Source: Methanoregulaceae archaeon UXB-2016 (GTDB taxonomy: Archaea; Halobacteriota; Methanomicrobia; Methanomicrobiales; Methanospirillaceae). From it: a stretch of 64,000 nt of DNA. The notes beneath the pieces are model-generated. The model was not told the DNA's origin, did not search any database, and was given only the letters and a program-made list of their open reading frames with translations. Every line of letters begins with the position of its first letter. Position 1 is the first letter of the stretch. This document shows, in pieces, positions 39,111 through 49,957 of this stretch. Position numbers and translations under genes: made by a program. Location: positions 62,001 to 126,000 of the forward strand of contig SISS01000029.1 in assembly GCA_004332335.1 (NCBI GenBank), given 5' to 3'.

Positions 39111-39213
39111 TTGATGATCCGCGGCCTTTTCAGTCGACGGCATTCTCCTGCCGGGTCAGCACGACCACGCCGTCTCCCGTACGGCATTACAACCAGATAG
39201 GACTGATCGGACA

Positions 39214-40230
39214 ATGCCAAAAATTAACAGGCCGCGGCGGGGATCGCTTGCGTACAGCCCGAGAAAGCGGGCAAAGAGCCAGGTTCCCCGCTACCACTCG
39301 TGGCCCGAGCGCGACGGAGCACCCATGCTCCAGGGCTTTGCCGGGTACAAGGTGGGCATGACCCACCTGGTCATGGTTGATGACCACAAGCACAGCCCGA
39401 CCGAAGGAAAGGACATCATGGTCCCGGTCACGGTCGTCGAGTGCCCCCCGATGAAGGTTGCGGCCATCCGCGCCTACACCAAGGACACCTACGGCAAGCG
39501 CGCCCTGACCGAGGTCTGGGCGGGCAAGGTCGACGACGAACTTCGCCAGCGCCTCACGCTTCCAAAGACCTACGACCCCGCGGCCGCATGGGCACGCCTC
39601 GACGAGGCGATCGCGAAGGACCAGGTCATGGAGCTCCAGGCCGTTGTCTACACGCAGCCCTACGAGATCACGGGCGTCCCGAAGAAGATGCCCGACCTGA
39701 TGGAGATCTGCATCGGCGGCGGTTCGCTCGAGGAGAAGCTCGGGTTTGCGAAGGACGTGCTCGGTTCCGAGTTCAACTTCACGGACTGCATGAACATCGG
39801 CGCCTATGCCGACGTGACCGCGATCACGATCGGCAAGGGCACCCAGGGTCCAGTCAAGCGCTGGGGCATCCAGGTCCGCAAACGCAAGCACTCGCGCGGC
39901 GGGAAGAAGCGGCACATTGGTAACCTCGGCCCCTGGACCCCTCACCACGTCCGGTGGCAGGTCCCGCAGATGGGACAGATGGGATACCAGCAGCGGACCG
40001 ACTTCAACAAGCGGGTTCTGAAGATCGGCGAGGACGGCGCGGAGATCACGCCCAAGGGCGGTTTCATCAACTACGGCCTCGTGCGGAACCCGTACGTCCT
40101 GATCAAGGGTTCGATCCCGGGCCCGTCCAAGCGGCTCGTCCGAATCCGGCCGGCCGTGCGGAAGGCTGAACATGTCGAGCGGCTGCCCGCGATTGAGTTC
40201 GTGAGCACCGACTCAAAGCAGGGGTGCTAG
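39214..40230 (+). CDS. rpl3: Ribosomal protein L3 (uL3)
   Basis: [31 protein letters not shown]...[14 protein letters not shown]. Confidence 0.97.
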   Translation: MPKINRPRRGSLAYSPRKRAKSQVPRYHSWPERDGAPMLQGFAGYKVGMTHLVMVDDHKHSPTEGKDIMVPVTVVECPPMKVAAIRAYTKDTYGKRALTEVWAGKVDDELRQRLTLPKTYDPAAAWARLDEAIAKDQVMELQAVVYTQPYEITGVPKKMPDLMEICIGGGSLEEKLGFAKDVLGSEFNFTDCMNIGAYADVTAITIGKGTQGPVKRWGIQVRKRKHSRGGKKRHIGNLGPWTPHHVRWQVPQMGQMGYQQRTDFNKRVLKIGEDGAEITPKGGFINYGLVRNPYVLIKGSIPGPSKRLVRIRPAVRKAEHVERLPAIEFVSTDSKQGC

Positions 40231-40233
40231 AGG

Positions 40234-40983
40234 ATGAAGGCAGAGCTCAAGGGGCTTGACGGCGCCGTTCAGGGCGAGATCGACCTCCCGGCGGTCTTCG
40301 CCGAGGAGTATCGCCCGGACCTGATCCGGAAGGCCGTTATCGCAATCCAGTCGACCCGGTACCAGCCGCACGGCACCTACGTCAACGCAGGTGTCGAGTC
40401 GGTCGGTACGGGCTGGGGCTCGGGGCGCGGTGCATCGCATGTCCCCCGTCTCCACAATGGCTCCCGTGCAGTGAAGGTCCCTCAGGCCCGGGGCGGGCGC
40501 CAGGCGCACCCCCCGAAGGTCGAGAAGATCCTCACGAAGGAGATCAACAAGAAGGAAAAGACCAAGGCGAGGCGCTCTGCGATCGCCGCGACCATGAATG
40601 CGGACCTCGTCCGCGGACGGGGCCACCTCTTCGAGGGAAGCGTCCCGGTCGTCATGGTCGACGCGTTCGAATCGGTCGCCAAGACCCAGGACCTCGTCCG
40701 GGCGCTCTCTGCAGTCGGCGTCTATGCCGACGTTGAGAAGGCCAAGGGCAGCCACAAGGTCCGCGCCGGCCGCGGCAAGATGCGCGGTCGCCGGTACAAG
40801 CAGAAGAAGTCGCTCCTGATCGTGACCGCGAATGAGCCGCTCGCCGCGGCGCGGAACCTGGCCGGCGTCGATGCCGTGCCCGTGAACGCGCTCAACGTCG
40901 AGCACCTCGCGCCCGGCACGCATGCAGGCCGACTCACGGTCTGGACCCAGGGTGCGATCAGGTGGCTGGGGGAGCAGCAATGA
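40234..40983 (+). CDS. rpl4: Ribosomal protein L4 (uL4)
   Basis: LPAVFAEEYRPDLIRKAVIAIQSTRYQPHGT...GRGKMRGRRYKQKKSLLIV. Confidence 0.97.
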   Translation: MKAELKGLDGAVQGEIDLPAVFAEEYRPDLIRKAVIAIQSTRYQPHGTYVNAGVESVGTGWGSGRGASHVPRLHNGSRAVKVPQARGGRQAHPPKVEKILTKEINKKEKTKARRSAIAATMNADLVRGRGHLFEGSVPVVMVDAFESVAKTQDLVRALSAVGVYADVEKAKGSHKVRAGRGKMRGRRYKQKKSLLIVTANEPLAAARNLAGVDAVPVNALNVEHLAPGTHAGRLTVWTQGAIRWLGEQQ

Positions 40984-41228
40984 TCCTCCGCTACCCGTTT
41001 GTGACGGAGAAGGCGATGCTGGCACTGGAGAACCAGTCGAAGCTCAACTTCCTCGTCGACAACCGCGCGTCCAAGCCCCAGATCAAGTACGAGCTCGAGG
41101 CGGCCTTCGGCCACCCCGTCTCGGCGATCCGAACGGTCAACACGACCAAGGGCAAGAAAAAGGCGATCGTCAGCTTCGAGGACCCGAAGGCCGCAGAAGA
41201 GATCCTCTCGCGGCTCGGCGTCATGTGA
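40980..41228 (+). CDS. rpl23: Ribosomal protein L23 (uL23)
   Basis: RYPFVTEKAMLALENQSKLNFLVDNRASK; ATGA overlap. Confidence 0.96.
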   Translation: MILRYPFVTEKAMLALENQSKLNFLVDNRASKPQIKYELEAAFGHPVSAIRTVNTTKGKKKAIVSFEDPKAAEEILSRLGVM

Positions 41229-41237
41229 GGTGGAGAG

Positions 41238-41954
41238 ATGGGACATCGTATCACCACGCAGAACCGGGGCCGGGGCGGCCCGACCTACCGAGCGCCCTCC
41301 CACCGGTACAAGGCCGAGCTGAAGCACCTGGGCACTGAACAGGTGACCGTGCGCGGAGTCGTGATCGGGATCGAGCACGACCCGGCACGTCACACCCCGA
41401 TCGCACTCGTCCGGCTCGAGAACCAGCAGAAGACCTACTTCCTCGTGACCGAGGGGATCGGCGTCGGCGACGCGATCACCTGGGGGCCCGAGGCCGAGTT
41501 CCGGAACGGCAACACCCTTCCGCTCGGAAAGATCCCGGCCGGCGCCTACGTCTGCAATATCGAGGCGCGGCCCAACGACGGTGGCAAGTTCGTCCGAGCA
41601 TCGGGCGTCCAGGCGATCGTGGTCGACAAGACCGAGGACAAGGTCGGGGTCAAGATGCCGTCGGGCAAGATGAAGTGGTTCTCCAGCCGCTGTCTTGCCA
41701 CGGTCGGCGTCGTTGCCGGCGGTGGCCGCGGCGAGAAGCCGTTCGTCAAGGCCGGCAAGAAGTTCCACAAGATGAAGAACACGGCCTCGACCTGGCCGCG
41801 TGTCCGCGGTGTCGCGATGAACGTGATCGACCACCCGTTCGGCGGCGGAGGTCACCAGCACCCCGGACGCCCGAAGACGGTCGCCCGCGGTACATCGCCC
41901 GGCCGAACGGTCGGTCATGTTGCAGCCCGGAGAACCGGACGCAAGAAGAGGTGA
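41238..41954 (+). CDS. rpl2: Ribosomal protein L2 (uL2)
   Basis: MGHRITTQNRGRGGPTYRAPSHRYKAEL...WPRVRGVAMNVIDHPFGGGGHQHPGRPKTVARGTSPGR. Confidence 0.97.
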   Translation: MGHRITTQNRGRGGPTYRAPSHRYKAELKHLGTEQVTVRGVVIGIEHDPARHTPIALVRLENQQKTYFLVTEGIGVGDAITWGPEAEFRNGNTLPLGKIPAGAYVCNIEARPNDGGKFVRASGVQAIVVDKTEDKVGVKMPSGKMKWFSSRCLATVGVVAGGGRGEKPFVKAGKKFHKMKNTASTWPRVRGVAMNVIDHPFGGGGHQHPGRPKTVARGTSPGRTVGHVAARRTGRKKR

Positions 41955-41960
41955 TCGTGG

Positions 41961-42377
41961 ATGGCAGCAAAAAAGACGCAGAAGCGAATGCCGAGGCGGC
42001 GCGAGGAGTTTACCTACCACGGCTACCGCATCGAGGACTTGAAAGAGATGTCCATGACCGATCTCCTCCCGGTCATGCCCTCGAGGGCGCGGCGCAAGGT
42101 GCTCCGCGGCCTCTCCCGGGACGAGGAACACCTCCTCTCCCGATTCCGGAACGGCGATGTCCGTATCCGGACGCACCTCCGGTCGATGATGGTCTTCCCC
42201 GACATGGTCGGGCGCGAGGTCGAGATCTACACGGGCAAGGAGTTCCAGAAGGTGGAGCTCCAGCCCGAGTCGGTCTTCCACTACCTCGGCGAGTTCGCGG
42301 CCACGCGCAGGCGTGTCGCGCACGGATCGGCCGGTATCGGCGCAACGCGGTCGAGTAAGTTCGTTCCCCTGAAGTGA
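41961..42377 (+). CDS. rps19: Ribosomal protein S19 (uS19)
   Basis: [18 protein letters not shown]...[40 protein letters not shown]. Confidence 0.96.
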   Translation: MAAKKTQKRMPRRREEFTYHGYRIEDLKEMSMTDLLPVMPSRARRKVLRGLSRDEEHLLSRFRNGDVRIRTHLRSMMVFPDMVGREVEIYTGKEFQKVELQPESVFHYLGEFAATRRRVAHGSAGIGATRSSKFVPLK

Positions 42378-42382
42378 TCGGC

Positions 42383-42847
42383 ATGGCACGCACAGGTTAT
42401 TCGATGGGGACCCAGGGCGAGCAGTTCGCCCGGGCCAAGGCGAACGAGCTCCCGGTCTCGCCCAAGCACGCGATCGAGATCGCCCGGTTCATCAAGAACC
42501 AGGACGTCAACCGCGCGCTCTCCTATCTCAACGAGGTCGTCGCGCTCAAGAAGGCCGTGCCGTTCCGGCGATTCAACCGGAACGTCGCGCACAAGCGCGG
42601 TCTCGTGGGCTGGGACGCGGGGCGATACCCGGTCAAGGCCTCGAAGGGCTACATCAAGCTCCTCGAGTCGATCAAGAAGAACGCCGAGTACAGCGGCCTC
42701 GACGCCGACCGGCTCGTTATCGTCCATGCGGCCGCAAACCGCGGCCGGGGCCAGAAGGCCTTCTTCCCCCGTGCCATGGGACGGGCCACGCCCAAGCGGC
42801 GCGAGACGGTCAACATCGAGATCATCGTTCAGGAGGTGCAGGAATAA
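42383..42847 (+). CDS. rpl22: Ribosomal protein L22 (uL22)
   Basis: [45 protein letters not shown] at 42374 is an alternative start. Confidence 0.95.
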   Translation: MARTGYSMGTQGEQFARAKANELPVSPKHAIEIARFIKNQDVNRALSYLNEVVALKKAVPFRRFNRNVAHKRGLVGWDAGRYPVKASKGYIKLLESIKKNAEYSGLDADRLVIVHAAANRGRGQKAFFPRAMGRATPKRRETVNIEIIVQEVQE

Positions 42848-43557
42848 TGGCGATCGAGAGAAAGTTCGTCGCAGACGGCGTCCGGAAGGTTCGGGTGCAG
42901 CAGCACTTCCTCAAGGAGCTCAAACGCGCCGGATACGGCGGTATGGATATCGCCCGCACGCCGCTCGGCACGCAGGTCACGATCTACGCGGAGAAGCCCG
43001 GTATCGTGATCGGCAAGGGCGGCAAGGTTGTGCGGCAGCTGACCGCGGACCTCGCGCAGGACTTCGGGATCGAATCCCCCCAGATCGAGGTCCAGCAGGT
43101 CGGCAACCCGAACTTCAACGCCCAGATCATGGCCGAGCGGCTCGCCAACGCCCTCGAGCGGGGCTGGTACTTCCGCAAGGCCGGGTCCAACGTGATCCGG
43201 CGGGTCATGGAGTCCGGCGCCCTCGGGTGCGAGGTCGTCCTCTCGGGCAAGCTGACCGGGTCCCGGGCACGGGTCCAGAAGTTCACCGAAGGCTACATCA
43301 AGCACTCGGGCGAGCCCTCGATCTCGATGGTCGAGAAGGGCTACGCGGTCGCGATCAAGAAACTCGGGACGATTGGCGTGCAGGTCAAGATCATCCTGCC
43401 CGACACGAAGCTCCCCGACAAGTTCGAGATCCTCGACGTCCCGCCCCGGCAGGCCCCTGTCGTTGAGATGCCGATCGAGGAGGACCTCGGCGAGACGATC
43501 GACGCCGAGCTCGCCGCGACCCCTGACGAGGAGTTCGTGAACGAGGAGGTGCGCTGA
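42847..43557 (+). CDS. rps3: Ribosomal protein S3 (uS3)
   Basis: [60 protein letters not shown]. Confidence 0.97.
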   Translation: MAIERKFVADGVRKVRVQQHFLKELKRAGYGGMDIARTPLGTQVTIYAEKPGIVIGKGGKVVRQLTADLAQDFGIESPQIEVQQVGNPNFNAQIMAERLANALERGWYFRKAGSNVIRRVMESGALGCEVVLSGKLTGSRARVQKFTEGYIKHSGEPSISMVEKGYAVAIKKLGTIGVQVKIILPDTKLPDKFEILDVPPRQAPVVEMPIEEDLGETIDAELAATPDEEFVNEEVR

Positions 43558-43760
43558 TGGCGATCTTCCGCTCCGGCGAAGTCTCCCAGCTCTCCGACGT
43601 CGAGATCGTCGAACAGCTCTCGAAGCTCCGGCTCGAACTGGTCCGGAACAAGGGGAAGGTCGGCGCCGGTGGCGCCACCGAGAACCCCGGCCAGATCCGC
43701 GAGATCCGGCGCACCATCGCCCGTCTTCTGACCGAAGAATCCCGGAGGAAGGCGGCGTGA
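43557..43760 (+). CDS. rpl29: Ribosomal protein L29 (uL29)
   Basis: LSDVEIVEQLSKLRLELVRNKGKVGAGGATENPGQIREIRRTIARLLTEE. Confidence 0.95.
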   Translation: MAIFRSGEVSQLSDVEIVEQLSKLRLELVRNKGKVGAGGATENPGQIREIRRTIARLLTEESRRKAA

Positions 43761-44026
43761 TCGCACCCCGGGACGTGCTCCGACACGAATGGATCGGCAG
43801 GCACGTCCTGGTGGTGCGAGCCAAGAACCCGTCTCTGGCGGGGGTCGAGGGAATGTGCGTCGACGAGACGAAACAGACCCTCCGGATTGCGACCGGACAC
43901 GGCACGAAGTGCGTGCCGAAAGCGGTCGCCTGCTTCCGACTCCCCCTCCCCGACGGGACTGCTGTGGAGGTCGACGGTGCCGCGCTCGTTGGAGCGCCCG
44001 AGCGCCGTCTGACCCTGCGCAGATAA
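43757..44026 (+). CDS. rnp1: Ribonuclease P protein component 1 (Rpp29/Pop4)
   Basis: VLRHEWIGRHVLVVRAKNPSLAGVEGMCVDETKQTLRIATGHGTKCVPKAVACF; position between L29 and S17. Confidence 0.93.
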   Translation: MIAPRDVLRHEWIGRHVLVVRAKNPSLAGVEGMCVDETKQTLRIATGHGTKCVPKAVACFRLPLPDGTAVEVDGAALVGAPERRLTLRR

Positions 44027-44038
44027 CGAGGATACCAT

Positions 44039-44365
44039 ATGGCACGTGACATTGGGTTGAACGTTGAGGCCCCGCAAGCGGAGTGCAGCGACGTGAACTG
44101 TCCGTTTCACGGCACCCTGCCGGTGCGCGGCCAGGTGATCACCGGCAAGGTCGTGAGCGATAAGATGACCGGCACGATCGTGGTAGGACGCGATTTCCTC
44201 CACTACGTGCGGAAGTACAAGCGCTACGAGAAGCGCTCGAGCAAGATCCACGCCCACAACCCGCCCTGTGTCCAGGCAAAGGTCGGGGACATGGTCCGGA
44301 TTGCCGAGTGCCGTCCGCTCTCGAAGTCGACGACCTTCGTCGTGGTCGAGGTGACGACAGAATGA
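44039..44365 (+). CDS. rps17: Ribosomal protein S17 (uS17)
   Basis: [57 protein letters not shown]. Confidence 0.96.
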   Translation: MARDIGLNVEAPQAECSDVNCPFHGTLPVRGQVITGKVVSDKMTGTIVVGRDFLHYVRKYKRYEKRSSKIHAHNPPCVQAKVGDMVRIAECRPLSKSTTFVVVEVTTE

Positions 44366-44760
44366 AAGCAAAGAGTTCGACCACGCCGCGGGCCCTCGCA
44401 ACGGGCTCCCGCATGGCCTGCGTCGACAACACGGGCGCCCGGATGGTCCAGGTCGTCTCGGTCGACCGGTACCACGGTGTCCGGCGCCGCCAGCCGAAGC
44501 TCGGCCTCGGGGACCTCGCGACCGTCTCGGTCAAGAAGGGCACCCCCGACATGCGCCGCAAGCTCGAAAAGGCGGTCGTCATCCGTCAGAAGAAGGAGAT
44601 CCGGCGGCCGAACGGCCTCCGCGTCTCGTTCGAGGACAACGCGATGGTGCTGGTGAACGAGAAGAACGAACCGAAGGGCACCGAGATCAAGGGTCCGGTC
44701 GCCCGTGAGGTGGCCGAACGCTTCCCCAAGCTCGGCTCCATGGCCACCATGATCATCTGA
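44362..44760 (+). CDS. rpl14: Ribosomal protein L14 (uL14)
   Basis: [53 protein letters not shown]. Confidence 0.96.
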   Translation: MKAKSSTTPRALATGSRMACVDNTGARMVQVVSVDRYHGVRRRQPKLGLGDLATVSVKKGTPDMRRKLEKAVVIRQKKEIRRPNGLRVSFEDNAMVLVNEKNEPKGTEIKGPVAREVAERFPKLGSMATMII

Positions 44761-44770
44761 GGAGAGAGGC

Positions 44771-45142
44771 ATGGTATTATCAACGAGCATCCAGCCGAGA
44801 AAGCAGCGGAGAGCCCGCTATCAGGCGCCTTTCCACCTGCGGACCAAGCTCCTCGGAGCCCCGCTCTCGCCCCAACTGCGCGCGCAGTACAATGGCAAGC
44901 GGACGGTCCGCGTCGTGAGCGGGGACACGGTCCGGGTCACGCGCGGCGACTTCGCCGGAGATGAAGGCATCGTCGACATGGTCGATGTCAAGAACTCCAA
45001 GGTCATCGTCCACGGCGTCGTGATCACGAAGGCCGACGGCACCGAGAAGCCGAGAAAGATCGACCCGTCGAACGTGATGGTCACGAAACTGAATCTGAAG
45101 GACCCGAAGCGGGCCGCGAGGCTCGCCGGGGGAGAGGCATAG
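44771..45142 (+). CDS. rpl24: Ribosomal protein L24 (uL24)
   Basis: QPRKQRRARYQAPFHLRTKLLGAPLSPQLRAQYNGKRTVRVVSGDTVRVTRGDFAGDEG. Confidence 0.96.
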   Translation: MVLSTSIQPRKQRRARYQAPFHLRTKLLGAPLSPQLRAQYNGKRTVRVVSGDTVRVTRGDFAGDEGIVDMVDVKNSKVIVHGVVITKADGTEKPRKIDPSNVMVTKLNLKDPKRAARLAGGEA

Positions 45143-45868
45143 ATGTCCGATCATCTCAAGCGCATGGTCGCGCCGACCTCGTGGCGGCTCGCCCGAAAGG
45201 AGCAGACGTTCATCACCAAGACCCGTGCAGGCCCGCACAATGCCGGTGCCATGCCGATGGTGGTCCTGCTCCGCGACCGGATGAACCTTGCCCGGACCAT
45301 GAAGGAGGTCAAGCTGATCCTCTCGCAGCGGTCCGTGCTGGTGAACGGAAAGCCCTGCCGGGACCCGCGCATGGGCATCGGGATCTTCGACATCATCTCG
45401 ATCCCGAAGATGGACCAGTACTTCCGCGTCCTGCTCGACAAGAAGGGCCGGATCATCACGGTCCCGATCGATGCCGAGACCGCCAAGACCCGCCTCGCGC
45501 GGGTCGCCAAGAAGACGGTCGTCGCGGGAGGCAAGGTCCAGCTGAACCTCGCCAGCGGCGCCAATGTCATCGCCGACCACCAGGTCAAGTCCCGCGACTC
45601 GGTCGTTCTCTCGCTCGAGCCTGAGAACCGCTATGCAGTCGTGGACCACTTCCCCTTCGCCGTCGGCAACATGGCGATGGTGATCGCCGGGCGGCATGCA
45701 GGTCGGATCGGCCGCATCACCGAGATCACGACGGTCGCAGGCGCCACCCCCAACCGGGTAGCACTCGAGGACGCGAACGACAGCACACCGTTCGAGACGA
45801 TCGATGACTACTGCTACATGGTAGGGCGCGAGACCCCGGCGGTCTCTTCGTGGGGGATTGAGGCGTGA
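45143..45868 (+). CDS. rps4e: Ribosomal protein S4e (eS4)
   Basis: [45 protein letters not shown]. Confidence 0.96.
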   Translation: MSDHLKRMVAPTSWRLARKEQTFITKTRAGPHNAGAMPMVVLLRDRMNLARTMKEVKLILSQRSVLVNGKPCRDPRMGIGIFDIISIPKMDQYFRVLLDKKGRIITVPIDAETAKTRLARVAKKTVVAGGKVQLNLASGANVIADHQVKSRDSVVLSLEPENRYAVVDHFPFAVGNMAMVIAGRHAGRIGRITEITTVAGATPNRVALEDANDSTPFETIDDYCYMVGRETPAVSSWGIEA

Positions 45869-46380
45869 ACGCCGAGAACCTGATGCGTCGCCCTAAGGTC
45901 GACAAGGTCGTCGTCCACATGGGCGTCGGCGAGTCGGGCGAACGCCTGATGAACGGTGAGGAGCTGATCCGCAGGATCACGACTCAGAGCCCGGTCCGGA
46001 CCATCGCGAAGAAGACCCAGCCCGCATTCGGGATCCGCAAGGGCGCCCCGATCGGAGCCAAGGTCACGCTCCGCGGCGAGACGGCCGAGACGTTCCTGAA
46101 GACCTCGCTCGAGATCCTCGAGAAGGTCCTCTTCGCGAGCCAGTTCGACAAGAACGGCAACGTCTCGTTCGGGATTGAGGAGCACACGGACTACCCGGGC
46201 ATGGCTTACGACCCGAAGATCGGGATCTACGGGATGGACATCAACGTCGTCCTCGAGCGGCCCGGCGTCCGGATCGCGCGGCGGCGCATGCAGCAGAAGA
46301 AGATGCCCGCCAACCAGCGCGTCACGAAAGAGGACGCAATTGCGTTCATAACCGACGCTTTCGGTGTGGAGGTGCGGTGA
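45865..46380 (+). CDS. rpl5: Ribosomal protein L5 (uL5), GTG start
   Basis: [21 protein letters not shown]...[34 protein letters not shown]. Confidence 0.95.
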   Translation: MNAENLMRRPKVDKVVVHMGVGESGERLMNGEELIRRITTQSPVRTIAKKTQPAFGIRKGAPIGAKVTLRGETAETFLKTSLEILEKVLFASQFDKNGNVSFGIEEHTDYPGMAYDPKIGIYGMDINVVLERPGVRIARRRMQQKKMPANQRVTKEDAIAFITDAFGVEVR

Positions 46381-46538
46381 TGGCGGAAGAACAGAAGAAG
46401 CAGCGGTACGGCCGGGGCGCACATTCGTGTCAGCTCTGCGGCCGCAAGCAGGGACTCGTCCGGCGATATCACATCAACTTCTGCCGGCAGTGCTTCCGCG
46501 AATGGGCCCCGCGACTGGGCTTCAAGAAGATGAACTGA
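46380..46538 (+). CDS. rps14: Ribosomal protein S14 (uS14, zinc-binding)
   Basis: [52 protein letters not shown]; 52 aa, below ORF-track cutoff. Confidence 0.96.
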   Translation: MAEEQKKQRYGRGAHSCQLCGRKQGLVRRYHINFCRQCFREWAPRLGFKKMN

Positions 46539-46549
46539 GGGTGGAAACA

Positions 46550-46942
46550 ATGGGACGACAGAATACGATCGCCGACGCGATGTCGACCTTGAAGAACGCG
46601 TCCGACGGCGGCAAATCAAGCTGCATCCTGGAGCCGGCGAGCAAACTGCTCGGCGCCATGCTCCGGATCATGCAGGACGCCGGATATATCGGCTCGTTCG
46701 AGTATGTCGACGACCGGCGGGGCGGCCAGTTCCAGGTTCACCTCTCGGGCGGCATCAACAAGTGCGGAGTGATCTCGCCGCGGTACAAGGTCGGGCTCGA
46801 GGAGCTCGAATACTGGGAGACCAGGTACCTGCCCGCGAAGAACTTCGGTCTGCTGATCCTGACGACCTCGCAGGGCGTGCTCACCCATGAGCAGGCCCGG
46901 CAGGGCGGGATCGGTGGCGAGCTCCTGGGGTTCGTCTACTGA
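46550..46942 (+). CDS. rps8: Ribosomal protein S8 (uS8)
   Basis: [59 protein letters not shown]. Confidence 0.96.
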   Translation: MGRQNTIADAMSTLKNASDGGKSSCILEPASKLLGAMLRIMQDAGYIGSFEYVDDRRGGQFQVHLSGGINKCGVISPRYKVGLEELEYWETRYLPAKNFGLLILTTSQGVLTHEQARQGGIGGELLGFVY

Positions 46943-46952
46943 GGTGCGGGAG

Positions 46953-47477
46953 ATGGCAATCGAAGCAACGGTCCAGATCCCGGACGGGGTCACAGTCTCG
47001 ATGGTCGGGACGCGTGTCGTGGTAGCAGGCCCGAAGGGCACGCTCGAGCGCGACATGCGCTTCCCCGCGATCACGATCGCGATCACGGACGAACAGGTCA
47101 CAGTCTCCACCGGGCTCACGCGCAAACGCGTGGTCGCCATGGTCGGGACGCTCGCCTCGCACATCCGCAACATGTGCCACGGCGTCACCGAGGGGTACGA
47201 GTACCGGATGAAGGTGGTCTTTTCCCACTTTCCGATCCAGCTCAAACTCCAGGGGTCGATCCTCGTGATCGACAACTTCCTCGGAGAGAAGCAGGCTCGT
47301 TTTGCCCGGATTGAGCCGGGCGTGACCGCCCTGGTCGGTAACGATGCGGTGACGCTCTCGGGGATCGACAAGGAGAAGGTCGGCAACTCGGCCGCGAATA
47401 TCGAACATGCGACCCGGATTCGGAAGCGCGATCCTCGTGTCTTCCAGGACGGGATCTATATCGTCGAGAGGGCCTGA
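46953..47477 (+). CDS. rpl6: Ribosomal protein L6 (uL6)
   Basis: MAIEATVQIPDGVTVSMVGTRVVVAGPKGTLERDM. Confidence 0.96.
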   Translation: MAIEATVQIPDGVTVSMVGTRVVVAGPKGTLERDMRFPAITIAITDEQVTVSTGLTRKRVVAMVGTLASHIRNMCHGVTEGYEYRMKVVFSHFPIQLKLQGSILVIDNFLGEKQARFARIEPGVTALVGNDAVTLSGIDKEKVGNSAANIEHATRIRKRDPRVFQDGIYIVERA

Positions 47478-47478
47478 G

Positions 47479-47907
47479 ATGGACGGAGAGACAAAGAGGC
47501 TGATCCGGGTCCGGGCCGCGAAGCGTGCACGCTTCCACCGGGGCGGATACGGGACCAAGAAGCAGCTCAGCGACAGCTGGCGCCGGCCCCGTGGCCTCCA
47601 GAGCAAGCAGCGGCTGCAGAAGAAGGCAAAGGGCGCGCACCCGACGCCGGGCTATGGCAGCCCGATCGCCGTGCGCGGCCTCCACCCCAGCGGTTTTGAG
47701 GACATCCTCGTCCACAACCTGATGGAGCTCGAGGGCCTCGATGCAGCCCACCAGGCCGTCCGGATCGCCGGCGCGGTCGGTATGAAGAAGCGGGAGCAGA
47801 TGCAGACCCGGATCGCCGAACTCGGCCTCCGGCTCCTGAACCCGAAGGACACGAGCCGCGGGCAGAAGCCCGTCGCTGCTGAGGAGGAGGAGGAGTCCAA
47901 TGAGTAA
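47479..47907 (+). CDS. rpl32e: Ribosomal protein L32e (eL32)
   Basis: LSDSWRRPRGLQSKQRLQKKAKGAHPTPGYGSPIAVRGLHPSGFEDILVHN. Confidence 0.95.
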   Translation: MDGETKRLIRVRAAKRARFHRGGYGTKKQLSDSWRRPRGLQSKQRLQKKAKGAHPTPGYGSPIAVRGLHPSGFEDILVHNLMELEGLDAAHQAVRIAGAVGMKKREQMQTRIAELGLRLLNPKDTSRGQKPVAAEEEEESNE

Positions 47908-48352
47908 CCTCGCCTCCCAGCGCCGCATTGCGGCCTCGGTCCTGAAGTGCGGGGTCAACCGCGTCTGGTTCGACCCCGAGCAGAACTCCGAGATCGAGAA
48001 TGCGATCTCGCGTGACGACCTCCGGAAGCTCGTCGACGACGGCGTGATCCGCGCACACCCCAAGAAGGGTGTCTCGCGTGGACGCGCCCGGGCCCGGATC
48101 GCGAAGCGGTCGTACGGCCACTGCAAGGGCCCCGGCCGCCGGAAGGGCGCGAAGGGTGCCCGCACGCCCTCGAAGCGCGTCTGGATCCAGAAGATCCGCG
48201 CAATCCGGAAGGTGCTGGTCGAACTCCGTGACAGTGGAGATCTCGAAAGGCGTTACTACCGGATCCTCTACCGGCGTGCAGCCGGCGGTCAGTACCGGAA
48301 CGTCGCACACATGAAGGCCCAGATGGAGATTCTGGTCGGGAGGAACCGCTAA
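47900..48352 (+). CDS. rpl19e: Ribosomal protein L19e (eL19)
   Basis: LASQRRIAASVLKCGVNRVWFDPEQNSEIENAISRDDLRKLVDDGVIRAHPKKGVSRGRAR. Confidence 0.96.
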   Translation: MSNLASQRRIAASVLKCGVNRVWFDPEQNSEIENAISRDDLRKLVDDGVIRAHPKKGVSRGRARARIAKRSYGHCKGPGRRKGAKGARTPSKRVWIQKIRAIRKVLVELRDSGDLERRYYRILYRRAAGGQYRNVAHMKAQMEILVGRNR

Positions 48353-48876
48353 TGGCAACCGGACCCAGATTTTTTGTCCCGTTCCGACGGCGGCGCGAAG
48401 GGAAGACCGACTACTACGGCCGTGCCAAGCTCATCGTTGCCGATGCGCCGCGCATGGTCGTCCGGCGGACGAACCGGCAGATCATCTGCCAGCTCGTCAC
48501 GGCCGAGATGGACGGCGACAGGACGTTCGTCACGGCGAGCTCGCTCGAGCTCGTGGACCTCGGATACACGGGCGCGACGGCGAACACGCCGGCCGCGTAC
48601 CTGACGGGGATGCTCTTTGCAAAGAAGGCCCTTGCGGCCGGATACGAAGAGGCGATCCTCGATATCGGCCTGGCTCGTGCCACCCGGGGAGCCCGGGTCT
48701 TCGCCGCGCTGAAAGGCGCGGTCGAGGGCGGTCTCGAGATCCCCCACGGCGATACGATCCTGCCCGATGACGACCGCGCCAAGGGCGCGCACATCGCCGC
48801 GTTTGCGGCGGACCGGGCCGGCGATCTCGTCGAGAACGTCGAACAGGTGACAGCCAGAATCCAGGAGCTGGCGTAA
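48352..48876 (+). CDS. rpl18: Ribosomal protein L18 (uL18)
   Basis: [48 protein letters not shown]. Confidence 0.96.
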   Translation: MATGPRFFVPFRRRREGKTDYYGRAKLIVADAPRMVVRRTNRQIICQLVTAEMDGDRTFVTASSLELVDLGYTGATANTPAAYLTGMLFAKKALAAGYEEAILDIGLARATRGARVFAALKGAVEGGLEIPHGDTILPDDDRAKGAHIAAFAADRAGDLVENVEQVTARIQELA

Positions 48877-48877
48877 T

Positions 48878-49492
48878 ATGGCGTACGAACATGCGGAATG
48901 GGTTCCGCTCACCGGTCTCGGCAGGGCGGTCATGGCCGGCGAGATCTCCTCGATGGACGAGGTCCTCTCGACCGGCAAGCCGATCAAGGAGCCGCAGATC
49001 GTGGATGCCTTCCTCTCCGATCTTACGGACGAGGTGCTCGACATCCAGATGGTGCAGCGGATGACCGACTCGGGTCGGCGCGTCAAGTTCCGCGCCGTCG
49101 TCGTGGTCGGCAACAGAGACGGCTTTATCGGCTTTGGCCAGGGCAAGGATGCCCAGGTCGGCAACGCGATCAAGAAGGCGATCGACAACGCGAAGATCAA
49201 CGTGATCCGGGTCCAGCGCGGCTGCGGCTCGTGGGAGTGCGGCTGCGACCAGCAGCACTCGATCCCGATGCAGGTCAAGGGCAAGGCGGGCTCGGTCACG
49301 GTGACCCTCAAGCCGGCCCCCCAGGGTATCGGCCTGGTCACGGGTGAGATCGGCAAGAAGGTGCTCGAGCTCGCCGGGATCAAGGACGTCTGGACCCGCT
49401 CGTCGGGGCAGACCCGGACCACGATCAACTTCGCGAAGGCGACTTTCGAGGCGCTCCGCCAGACGAACATGATCCGGCTCGGAGGGCAGTGA
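48878..49492 (+). CDS. rps5: Ribosomal protein S5 (uS5)
   Basis: [62 protein letters not shown]. Confidence 0.96.
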   Translation: MAYEHAEWVPLTGLGRAVMAGEISSMDEVLSTGKPIKEPQIVDAFLSDLTDEVLDIQMVQRMTDSGRRVKFRAVVVVGNRDGFIGFGQGKDAQVGNAIKKAIDNAKINVIRVQRGCGSWECGCDQQHSIPMQVKGKAGSVTVTLKPAPQGIGLVTGEIGKKVLELAGIKDVWTRSSGQTRTTINFAKATFEALRQTNMIRLGGQ

Positions 49493-49953
49493 TGTACGCA
49501 GTCGTCCAGGTACGTGGCGTGGTCAACACCCGAAAGGAGATCAAGGACACCCTCAAGATGCTCCGTCTCCACCACATCAACCACTGCGTCATCGCGTCCG
49601 ACACGCCGGAGATGCTCGGCATGATCCGGAAGGTCAAGGACTACGTCGCCTACGGCGAGGTCACGGCCGAGGTCCTCGAGACCCTGATCCGCACCCGCGG
49701 TCGGCTCGAGGGCAACGCCCCGATCACGGACGAGTATGTCCGCGAGAAGACCGAGTACCCCGGGATCGCCGAGCTCGCGCAGGCGATCGCCGAGGGGAAG
49801 ACGAAGCTCCGGGACATCCCCGGTCTGAAGCCCGTCCTCCGGCTCCACCCCCCGCGCAAGGGGTATAAGTCTCTGAAGCGAACCCATCCTCAGGGAGGGG
49901 CGCTCGGGTACTACGGACCGGAGATCAACGAACTTCTCTACAAGATGCGGTGA
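49492..49953 (+). CDS. rpl30: Ribosomal protein L30 (uL30)
   Basis: [57 protein letters not shown]. Confidence 0.96.
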   Translation: MYAVVQVRGVVNTRKEIKDTLKMLRLHHINHCVIASDTPEMLGMIRKVKDYVAYGEVTAEVLETLIRTRGRLEGNAPITDEYVREKTEYPGIAELAQAIAEGKTKLRDIPGLKPVLRLHPPRKGYKSLKRTHPQGGALGYYGPEINELLYKMR

Positions 49954-49957
49954 GCCA

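Noticed and set aside
38823-39200. 125-aa plus-strand ORF upstream of L3
   Set aside because: Arg/Ala-rich, no motif, and covers multiple perfect hairpins; a structured RNA or leader explains the region better
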